A DNA stretch of 64,000 nucleotides, taken from assembly GCA_021014325.1 (NCBI GenBank), contig CM037474.1, positions 19,772,488 to 19,836,487 of the forward strand. The letters run 5' to 3'. Below are positions 22,901 to 34,900 of this stretch, in pieces; the stretch's first letter is position 1; each line of letters begins with the position of its first letter. The notes beneath the pieces were generated by a model. That model was not told where the DNA came from and made no database searches. It saw nothing but the letters and a program-made list of their open reading frames with translations. The position numbers and the translations under genes are program-made. Source of the stretch: Plazaster borealis. Its lineage: Eukaryota > Echinodermata > Asteroidea > Forcipulatida > Labidiasteridae.

Positions 22901-25900
22901 AAAGTACTAGGTAGCGTACAATGCTTTCCAAGAACCATTGTCAGGAGTGAAATCAATTTCTGAAAAATCCAGATCTTCGGAGGTACATTGAAATGATGGC
23001 ATTTCCACCTTTTGATAACCCCTAAAATTATAGATTGCAAGGAGCTTTTGGGAAGTGCTAGAGAAGTTGATAAAAGAGCCTGACTTTTTCTATTTGTAGA
23101 AAAATACAACATTTTTTGTTTACTAGGCAGACTTTAAAAAAGTTTAAATTCAGATAAAAGTCTGAAATTTCTCATCCCTGCATTGTATGCCAAAGCAAGT
23201 TATCACTTTTCCTCCATTATAAAAACAACATACATGTAGTTAGATTAGGAAGTAACTATTAATAGTAGACTTGCGGGTACAACCATGTGTTTATCTCTTT
23301 TAGGAGGAGTGTTGGCTCTGAAAAGAGCTGTTGTTGTGGTCTTGACAATTTGAACGATATACTCTGCTCGTCTTCACGAGAAGTTAGTTAAAATTTTGAG
23401 CAGCTGAATTGAAACTTGTTTTTGTACGCACAATCACTTCTGTAGATATATATTGCCATAAATTGAGCAATTTAAACAGTTTCAGGGTAGAACATTTTTT
23501 TTTACTAGTGTTGGATTTTAACTAACGACCTCCGATTTAACATGCCGGTGCTATACCAACTGAGCTATCTAGCCCTATGTTGGCGGTCTCCCTATTTTGT
23601 AAATATCTTTGTCCGAGGGTGCCAGTCAGCAGCCATACAACGTTAGCAAGGGATCGCATCCACGTTTAAGATTTAAACAGGGAACATGTTTTGAGGACTT
23701 AGAAGGAAAACAAAACTTCCAATGCAGTTGGGTCTATCCTACCTGTTTGTACAGCCTGGTCATACACAGGCGATGTAAACGCATCTTTCATTACTGGAGG
23801 CTCTGTCACATGATGCTGCACCTGATGCGGCACCTGATGCGTCACCTGATGTGTCACCTGATCATTCACATGATGGGCAACTGGAGCCGGAGGAGAGTGC
23901 CTGACAGTATGGGGTTCTGTGGACTGCTGCATCCTTGGGGTGGTCTGGTAGGCAGTCTGGTAGGCAGCCTGGGGAATATGCTGTTGAGGATGACCCTCTG
24001 GACTGTCATTCTGGTCTGAGTATTAAGAAAAAAGAAAAAAAAACTTGAAAGCAAATCTGAGGTTGGATACAGAGTGTTGATTGATTCAAAGATTAAAAAA
24101 TAATAATTATGAAATAATTTGCCAAAAACCCAAAAGTGAGAAAAGTTACAAAAGTTATTGTCTCTCAAAACAATACAATTATACCAACAAAGAGGTAACA
24201 ATAAAGGGCAACATAAAGTTCTCATTAACACCTTCAGAAACATGGGTGTGTTCTTGTATCCACATTCAATAGACAATCCTTACTCGATATCAAAATGGAG
24301 AACAATACATTGCCACCTGCCATCACATTACAGGGGTACAATAGAAATCACCAATCAACACTAAACACAGGAGCATTTCTACCTACTGATGTCCTTTGGT
24401 TTAAATTTGTGTATAATAATAATTTTAACAGTAATAGTAATAATAATAATATAAGCAGTTATAATGTGCCATCTATCTAGAGTACAAGACCCAATTTCGA
24501 AGGGCAGCACATAAAATACATACCAAGCAACAGTAGAGAAATACATAGTACAACGATACAAATCATAAAGTATATAAAACCAATGGGAAAAAAAAGAGAG
24601 AAGTCTTCAAATCAATGCATCAACAAACACAAGATTATGTGTGTGTGGTACACTTGAGGCTCTTTGGTTGTTACTCAAGTCAAGGTAGAGTCCCACGATA
24701 GTTGGAGTTTAATGGGTTAGATTATAGACCATTACAAGCCCAACACCACCAAACAGGAATTATGTGCAGTCTCAAGCGATTATTATCCAGAAATGCAAGT
24801 TTAAACAGTGTAAAACATCAATCGAATACAAAATTTGTGCAACATTCTTGGCTACAAAAGCCAACAAACTTGAAAATGTAGTTCCAAAGATTATTGGTTG
24901 CAGAGTTGAGACACTACATCTTGATTGAAGTAGCTCATACAGGTTGAATTCAGTCCATTTAGCTTGAAATCTGACTACTGCCAATTTGAAAAAAGAAGAA
25001 GATTGCGAATAATTGCGATATAATGGTTCTACCAGAGCTGGCCAACTTCTTTTGCAACATGGGCACATGATCAATACGCAATTTAACCAATGTCTGCCTA
25101 ACTACGGGATTTCCCGTAGAACACACAAACGCTGTTAGCGCCTAACTACTTGGAAACCTGTAAACGAACAAGAAGTCAGTGTCTTTCTTTATACTCTCAT
25201 TACTAGTGATATGTGTTGGGGAACGTGGCAAAATATATATCACATTAAAGAGAATTGATGAAATAGAATTAGCTGTTGCAAACTGCTTACCAACCAAAAG
25301 GACCTATCGTATAAATGCAAAAAATAGTTAATGGCCTGACGTTTTCGACCCTAGCAGAGTCTTTCTCAAAGGCTAAATGACAAGACAACACACATGAACA
25401 GGTATATAAGTGTAACAAAAGCATTCAAGTGGAAATACATGAATAGAGACAGAGAGCAAACAGACAAGGCATATTAAAGAGAATTATGTATTCTTTCTAA
25501 CACTAACAGTATACAATTTGTTGGGCTATGTTTGTTTGCAAGCCAATAAAGAATGAATGATTATCTTAATGCAGCAAAATGCGCTAAATTGGCCAATACA
25601 GGAACAGTGTTTATGAACAGTGTTTATGTACTGTGACCAAGTCAGATGAATATGAGTTAAATCTCTGATGTATACCAAGTAATGTGTGTACTGGTCTGTG
25701 GCCGAGCGCTCCAGTGCACCAGACTCAAGTTCTAGTGTTGTTAAGAGTGTGAGGGTTTGGGTTCCGGTCATGTCACTAGTGTCCTCAAGCAAGACACTTC
25801 ACCAGGATTTGCCTCGTCCTTAGGATGGGACATAAAGCCATAGACCCTGTGTGTTGTGGTTCTGGTTGTAATTGTGATTAATAGTTGTGATCTGTTATTA

Positions 25901-28900
25901 GGTTTTAATTTGGTTGTAACTGGGTTGATTTCTGAATGTTATTTTTTAAACTCTTTGTAATTTGACGGCAATTCAGCCATTAACTGCAAATGTCATTATT
26001 GCAATAAACCATTTCAAATCAAATCGAATCAAATGCATGTAAACAAAAAACAGTACACTTATCGTTAAGAAAAAACGGTTTGTACCGGTGTTCCTGGCAT
26101 GGTTGGCAGCAGATTGTGCCACATCACCTTGTAAACCTCAATAAGATTCTATATAAATGGGTCTCATAATTCAAACACAGCTCAGCATACCTGCCGTAAT
26201 AAGAATGAGCACTTTGATGCACCCGTTCAGCTATAAAAAAGCGCTATATATTAACTGCGCATTATTATTATTTTGACTTTTAAGAGAACGACTTACTATC
26301 CCAGCTACGTCTAAGGTTTGAAGTATCGTGTCCCATCATGCCAAGTTTATTCAGTCTCTTTTGATGTTTCTCTTGCTGAGCTTCTTGGTAAGCTGTCTGC
26401 ATGCTATCTGCTAAGGCTTTCTGTCTGGCCGCTTCCTCTTCCTGTGAATAACAACAGCGTTTCGCAAAAGTAAACAAAATGCTTTAATTAAGGCTAATTA
26501 ACAACTTATTGCACAACCATTTGACAAATATTGCTGCATTTGAAAGACCACCCCTTTAAAACTACAAGTTCTGTTAGTTTTTTTAGATGAGGCAAAATAG
26601 TAGGTAAAACATGCTACAAAATTCTAAAGAACAAAACAGACAGCAGTGTTATGAAATTTTACCTATAGACCAAATTCACCCGAGCCCAATTTAATGGCTC
26701 TGCTTACCGCAAGCAAAGATTCGGCACTTACGGAAGCAGGGAATTCCTCGCTTACGTCACAGGTTAGCAGGGAAATTTTGCTTGTGCGCGTACATACTCC
26801 AAGTTACTAGGCATTCTTCGCTTACACAGCTAGCGCAGAAATTTGGCGCTTGCCCTGTAAGTTATGAATGGTGATCGTAAGCGCAGAATTCGGCGGTAAG
26901 CAGAGCCATGAAATTGGGCCCTGATGTCACCATCACACAGTAGTCTTGATGCGCCATTTTGGGAGTCAATGTCCCCATGTGGCGCATTTTAGACGACGCA
27001 GCGTTAACAGGCTCGTTGTCATATTTACGTGCAACTTTACTCCCAAATCGGCGAGCAAGGCAGACAGTTGCCGAATGTGACGTTGGTACAAGGGGTCAAC
27101 AGGTGGAGAATAATTTTCTTCAAATCCTAAAAATTTGTAATGAATGAATTTTCTAACGTTTCAAACATTACTCTCCGATTGTCTTTGACAAGAAAAGACA
27201 TAAGCAGCGTTCCCCCCTTAACAGTGGTCCACTGGCCAAATGCCAGTTCAAACACATTAGGATCAGTCAGAATTCTGACCAACTAGTCCGGCTGGCTGGT
27301 TGATTGCTTGCCACCGTTACACGTAAACCACTGATTGTTCATATTGCTTACAAATCGCATAGTCCCATGCTAGTATAAGTTGAAAGGAAATCCCAACATA
27401 CAGACTAGTGAAAAAGCTGATGGACTAGTGAAATGACAAGCTAACTGGACCTGCTGGCTAGTCACTGAAAAAGTTAAGGGCAAACCCTAACAAAACATTT
27501 TGTGAAATAACTTATATTTTTCATTGTATGCATTTTGTGGTTCTTTCTGTATTTTTTGTTATTTTTTCTACAGTCTTGGTTTTTCTCTCTTGTCTTTCCA
27601 AAAGCGCTTTGAGACTTCACTGTAATTTCGCGCTACATAAAAACTGTTTATTATTACTGTGTATTATTATTTGAAATTAGGTCTAGCTGTCACCTCTTTC
27701 TTTCTCTTCTTGTTTTTCTCGAAGTCAAACTGATGTTTGAGGTTTTCCCTCTGCTGGGCTAGCCTCATCTCTTGCTCAGCCTCCTCACGGCGTCTACTCT
27801 CCTCTGCCTCTCTCTTCAATCTTTGCTTCTCCTCCACTTGGGCTTTGACTGCAAGCTGAACATCAATAAAACAACATGTTGTGAATTCAGATAAGTGTAT
27901 CCCCACTTGGGCTTGGACTGCAAGCTGAACAGCAATAAACCAAATGTGACCTACCACCCCAAAACCAGGCTGAAGTCAAAATTTTTCATATGAGAGATGT
28001 TTATACTGTTGGATTGCTAGCGCTTTAAGCTTTAAAATGAGCTATAGTGGACGCAAATAGGTGGTATACTTTTGAAGTTACATCTTTTTGAAGTTAGGAA
28101 GTGTCAAGGGATGCTTTTGAGAAAATGAGCGCAGAAGTCGTTTATAATTAATAATCATACATATTGGGCCCCCAATTTACCTTAGCAACCACCTAATTTT
28201 AATTCATGAATGCAGACCCTCTTAACCAACTTGAAATTTTAATTTCATGCCGATAATGACAGTTCAATCGCTTTATTTTTTTTATTTTTTTTTTATTTTT
28301 TATTTTTTATTAATGCTGTATCTCGAAATGGCATTTGCCGACTTCCGCCTGGTTTTAGCGTGGTGGGTCACAAATGTGAATTCAGATAAGTGTATCCCAA
28401 CATGGGCTTTGACTGCAAGCTGAACAGCGATAAACCAAATGTGAATTCAGATAAGTGTATCCCCACTTGGGCTTGGACTGCAAGCTGAACAGCAATAAAC
28501 CAAATGTGAATTCAGATAAGTGTATCCCAACATGGGCTTTGACTGCAAGCTGAACAGCGATAAACCAAATGTGAATTCAGATAAGTGTATCCACAATTGG
28601 GCTTTGACTGCAAGCTGAACAGCGATAAATTCTACCTCCATGGATAAACCAAATTAGAATTCAGATAAGTGTATCCACAATTGGGCTTTGACTGCAAGCT
28701 GAACAGTGATAAACCAAATGTGAAATTCAGATAAATGTATCCCCAATTGGGCTTTCACTGCAAGCTGAAGGGTGATAAACACAATGTGAATTCAGTGAAA
28801 CTCTGACAAAATCCAACACCACACAACCATTCAACATTCAAACTGTTGGACTCTGATTATGGCGGTATGCCCAATTCAATTTCAAGCATAATCAGTTTAC

Positions 28901-31900
28901 GAGTGCAGTCCTCAGTCTAACAGAATCAAACAAATCTAATTTTGATGGGCTTGAAACGGTAAGGGTAATATGCAGTGATCTAATCATAGCTGTAGCCAAC
29001 CTCATTCCCAGGGGTGATCAATCTCGCTGTGCCATTTGTTTTCCCCCAGCACGCGCTGCTCATTCGTATTCCCTGGTATTGGTTAATTAAAGATGCCAGC
29101 ATAAGCCACATTTTAATTAGGCCTGTGGCCAATACAGTCTACACACGCTCAAGTATGGTAGCCCGCAAAAGAGGCATCAAGTAAAAGAGCAACTGGTCCC
29201 CTCTCATTCTTCTTTGATCTTGTGACATGTCTAAGCAGTTTAGGGTGACCGCGTAAAAACTTGCTATATTTTTTTTAAATCACATCAAAATACTTGCATT
29301 TTGACAAGCGCGTACTAATCATCCTAAAATTGCCATACAAGTGCTCGAAAGTTTTTAACAAGCATGTGCGCAGAGCAGTCACTTTTGGGAGCCAATCAGC
29401 ATTGTTCTTCAGCACAGCCCTACCAGGGGTTAGTGACGAGAGGTATAGATACGGCGTGCTGCCCATGGTAGCGAGGCTGAGCTGTAGCCCGATTCAGCAT
29501 GCTCATTGTGGGAGGCACTTACCATGTGTTCCATGTGCTTCTGTTTCTTAATTTCTCGTCTCTCAAGTTCGGCAGGATCAACAAGCATATTGTTAGCTCT
29601 GATATGACTCCTAAAACAAAACAAACAAATGTGTCAAGTAAGTTTCAAAATACTTGGAAGAAAAAAAATGTTTTAACTTAATTTTATTGGGAGCCAAGTG
29701 TTTTAATAAAATGATCTCCGAGAAAGTGTAAAGAAAACAATTTCTCTGAATGTCTGTTGGACACATGGGACCAATTTCATAAGGCCTGTAAGCACTCAAA
29801 AATTTGCTAAGCACAGAAAAATCTTGCTCAGCAGAGACAGGTGACCAGCTAAAATTCTATAAAGTTCACATTGTTTTGACAGGTGACCCACTATCCCCAC
29901 TAATTTCAACATTGCAGAAGTATCCTTCAATCAGAAAATAGACTCAACTTCTGCCCATCACATCCCCTATGCAATTTAACTATATGTTCACATTTGGTGC
30001 TCAATATGGGGCATGGTGTACCCCCCACTGTGTCTTCATTATGTGCCTGGAATCTCAGGAATTTTAGGGGGGATTCTTTTGTACAAGGGGAAAATAGTGT
30101 GTTAAAGTAGGGGAGCATTTGGGGGGGGGGTGGGATACCCTCTTCCCCATATCGGGTACAGTACTTAGTCAATATCTTTATTCAGGGGTGCTAGTTAATC
30201 AAGTCAATCTTCTTACCTTTCCTCTGAGCGGTTTGTTAGGGACCCGCTCTCCCCTAGGGCATCCCCACCCTGTGGGGGAGCACTCCGAGGTTGTTCCACC
30301 ACCTCCTCCTTCTGAGACACTGCTTCCGGCTCAGACCCTCTTGCCATCAGGGCAGTGTCATCCCTTACTCTTCCCTGGTGGCCCTGGGTGGGTTTCTGCG
30401 TCTTCGGTGGGTTCACCGGCTCAGCCCACTGCTGGGATAGATCTGAGTCTAACTCACGCTGATGTTGTTTATCCTTTCGCTTGCGTTGTTCGGCCTCGAT
30501 GCGCTGTTGTTCTGTACAAGAGAAAAATGTCCACTATAAGACTGGTTTTCATCAGAGTGAAAAAGAACTTAAGGAAAGGGTACCTTTTGCCAAACACCAA
30601 TAAGAAAGTAATTTGAAATTACTTGAATGGAATTTTTACAAAAATAATTTTTTATTTGAAGAGTAACTTTTCTGTGAACCATTTAGTTTAATGGTAGGGA
30701 CATATATTGTTTTTTGTAAACGTAATGTTGATTTATCAGCAAAATTATAAAGAAATATACAATAAAAGTCGCATGTGAAAGTTTCAGCCGAATACAGTGT
30801 CTACTAGCTGAGAAAACAGCAAAAAAACTGTCACAGTATTTTCACAAGAATGTTGAACCCATTTAGCAAGGTGACAGCGGGTACCAACTGCATCTCTGGC
30901 CGCAGCATTTGCGAACGAACACCAACCCTCCGAAATCTGAGAAACGATTTATGCATGAAAACGTTTTAGGTGAACAAATATCCAAACCATATTACTTCAA
31001 ATGGAATCCTTTCTCAAAATAGTTCATACTATCAACAGCTGTAGTGCTTCTCACCAAGTAATTTGTTATGGTAATTAACTTTTGGAGTATTTGTAGACAA
31101 AATTAGAGGGATGAGTGGGTCTAACAAGAAAAAAAAGTCAATAAACTTGTTCATACCTAATTCTTGTAGCCATTCCTGTTGTTGTCGTTTCTTCACTTGG
31201 GCATTGTAATCACTTACTCGTGAACCAGCTGATCCCTGTATCAAACAAGTGCATGAAAAAAGATAACAGTGTCATTGTGACAGAGGGACAATGACTCTCT
31301 GTGATAGATTCTCTCCATGTTTGGGCACACAGCCCTCAATCCTCCACCATCCTCTACCCTTACGTCACTTCACACCAACATGTTAGGACTGAGATAAAAT
31401 TGGTATGCCTGGCCCAGTGATAAGCAATTGTTATTTGGGCTACAGTCCTCAATCCTCCACTCGTATGTCACTTCACACCAACATGTTTGGACTTGGATAA
31501 GATTGGTATGCCTGGCCCAGTGATAAGCAATTGTTATTTGGGCTACAGTCCTCAATCCTCCACTCGTATGTCACTTCACACCAACATGTTTGGACTTGGA
31601 TAAGATTGGTATGCCTGGCCCAGTGATAAGCAATTGTTATTTGGGCTACAGTCCTCAATCCTCCAAGCTTCAAGAAGATGATTTTGGAGGAATTTGGAGG
31701 GTAAGGGGGTTAAGGCAATGTGGAAACACAAGATTCCTTCGAAATGCAGGACTTGCATGGTCTATTCATGCGAGTTGAGATCAAGTTAAAAACAAGTTCT
31801 TACCTGACCCCCAATGAGGAAGGATGCTCTCATGGCAGCAGGTACAGCTCTCTGGGTTGCAATTGCACCAAGACTTGATGGAGCGACACCACGAGGTGAT

Positions 31901-34900
31901 GTGTCTGGTGAGAAGTTCTCAGTGGATTTTCTGAGCTCATCAAGCTGTAAAAAAACAATTATTAAACCCTCAAAATTTCAGTAACATTCACGAGTAAGTT
32001 GACCAACCATTGGAAACCATTCAATCGTGGGGTGTCGTGGCCGAGTGGATTAGAACACTGGACACAAGCTCTGGTGTTTCTGATCAGCAGAGTGTGGGTT
32101 CAAGTCCCAGTCGTGACACTTGTGTCCTTAAGCAAGACACTGAGCCATTATTGCTGTGTCCTTCGGATGGGACATAAAGCCTTCGGTCCCGTGTGTTGTG
32201 TAATGCACGTAAAAGAACCAAGTGCACTGCATATTGCGCCACAGCACCTTGTAAACCATTACATGGTGCTATGTAAAGGAAAAGGGTCTCATACTTCAAA
32301 AATGTAGCTCCACAATACCTTGCAGGAAAAATACTGAATGTTGGAGCGCCATGAGCATCACTGAGTGACGGATTTGAGCGCTATATTTTTATTATTATTA
32401 TTATTGGGCACAATTGTTCATAAAACTATCTGTGTATATATCAAGCTACCACGTGGCATGTCGTGTGGCCAAGCGGCAAAGCACACTGCACTCAAGCTCT
32501 GATGTTTCTGATCAGCAGAGTATGGGTTCAAGTCCCGGTTGTGACACTTGGGTCCTTAAGCAAAACACTTAACCATCATTGCTTCGTCCTTCAGATGGGA
32601 TGTATAAAAGCCGTAGGTCCTGTGTGTTGTATAATGCAGGTAAAGAAACCCAGTACATTTATGGTAAAGAGAAGGGGCTTGCCCTGGTGTTTCTAGCATG
32701 GTCTGGCAGCAATATACACCACCTGCCCTGGTATCCCTTTTTAAAGTGTTGTATGACCATGGTTGCTTCGTCTCATAAAAATTATTCTAAACAATCTCCT
32801 TAAGATTTGATAATCAGTGCCAAGAGTGTCATTTATGACAGACATAGCGCATTGTAAATGTATTTATACCTGAACAGCTTGTCTTGATGGTGCAACTGTT
32901 CCTTCATACTGACTGCGTGTTGCGGACCCGTACTGTGGTCCACCACCCATCCGGCTTGCTACATCCCTGACATATTTCTCCTGCTCTACCTGTTGTCTCT
33001 TCAGCGCCACTTGCTCATCTACAGAGGAAAGATACAAAGTTGCCAATCTGGGTTTCTTACAGGATAAATGCAAAGTCTTAATACTACCTTGGAAAAGACA
33101 AAAGAGTCTGAGGGCAGATATGAAAGATGTGGCTGGCTTTCCCTTGTGGTTTATAACATAATTATTTTGGTCGGAACAAAATGTTAAACCAGTGAAATAA
33201 ATAACAGGCACTTTCATTTGGTAAAATGGTAAACTTCCTGTGTGTAAGACTAAGCACTCTATCGTAAGAGTGAGCAAGCATTACAAAGTAAGGACCCAAG
33301 AACAAACAATATTCAAACAATCTAGAGAAGAATTTTAAGAATGTATTTTCTTCGTTAATTACACGATAACGATGGAATGCCACACAGCATATCATCACTG
33401 TTTTCACAAAGTGCCACATATGCTAAAATGACAATTTATTGATTAATACAGGAAAGGGGCGTATACAATAATTGCATTTTGTGTTTTCATGAAGAGCCAC
33501 ACATCCCCAAAGATGCATGTAATACATTGCAACAAAAGGGCGTAGATGTAGGTCAAATCGTTTTCAGGGTTTCACACGAGCCACATACGTCAGCATGTGA
33601 TCATGTGACATGCACGTTCCTTTCCTATAAAAAAACAAGTCATTTTACTTTTGAGGTTTCACGAAGAGACACATACATTTGACTAATTAATATGGCAATT
33701 AGCCAATATCTAAAAAAAATAAAAATTAGTTAGTCAATGGATAGGTTGAACTTTTACAGAATCATATGAGAGGTCTTAAACTGCTAACTGTGGCTTTAGT
33801 ATGCGGATTTGCAGTTTTAAACTGAGAACACTGTAAAATGTCATTCTCAATTCTGCCTTTAGACATATGTTGCTCTTCGTGAAAATGGTGACGATATGTA
33901 ACTCAAACATGGGATGGGTAAATCTTGCATAAAATGTGAAAACAACAACTGAGGACTTACCCAGTTCTTGCTTCCATTTTCTCCTCTTCCTTTCAGCCAA
34001 GCTAAGGTTAGCAAACTCCAACTCCTTTAAGTCTGTCTGATGACCATCTCTCTTATTCTCTCCTCTAGTTGCCTCCTCCTTCCTCGTCTTTTCCTTGGCA
34101 TCATCTTTGGACGATGTTGCCCTTGTGGTGTTAGTGTTGCTTGCTGGCGTCTTGCTTGGCGTTGGAGGTTTACTGCTTGGGGCGGAGCCGGGGAATTTCT
34201 CATTCTTCTTGTTGGCTTTCGCCAACAATGACAAGATGTTCTCAGATTCTGCAGCACTAGTGACTCTGTTTTTATTGGTCGTAGTAGAGTCCTCTTCTTT
34301 CTCCTCATCCTCTTCTTTCTTCTTTGTATCATCCCCCTTTTCTGGGGGTGTGTCCTTCTCTGCAGTGTTCACTTTGATATCACCATTTTCTGAGCATCCA
34401 AACCGATTATAATTTTTTGTTTTTAATTGGGCAAACACATGTAAAACATCCACAAAGTAATAACATCAATTATTCACTAGCCAGATTTTAAAGTATTTCA
34501 ATGTTTGTTTACGGTAAACGGTTCACCTGTTAAACGTCCCAACCCAAACTCTTTCTTCAAAAGAACAATCAACGATTGGAACAACCTACCACAATCCTCA
34601 ATAAACCAACCTACCACAGCCTCCTTCAAGCAGAACTTAATAGAGAACGGAAAATCACGCCTTCTGGACTAGCACCCCTCTCTCACACCTCCAATTAAAA
34701 CTCCAATTGGAGTATTTTGGAGGTCTCCCCAACCAAGAACCAAGAACCCTAACTTTGTTACAGAGAAAAAAGTGTTTAATCTTTTTTGCAAAATATCAGG
34801 CGATGCAACTTTAACCACAGAAACTAAAGAGAAAAAACACACCAGTCACTCACCTATTGCAATACTGGCAACATTATCACTGCCAGAAACTTGTCCGATA

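Noticed and set aside
23517..23577. tRNA gene on the minus strand
   Set aside because: The D-arm side looks right but the T arm is degenerate and there is no closed acceptor stem; called a relic.
31370..31758. Three similar minus-strand open frames (TIAYHWARH...)
   Set aside because: They are the same 103-bp tandem repeat read three times.
34027..34412. Open frames on both strands opposite or beside a CCDC66 exon
   Set aside because: Shadows of the real minus-strand exon at 33961-34389, whose frame matches the protein family.
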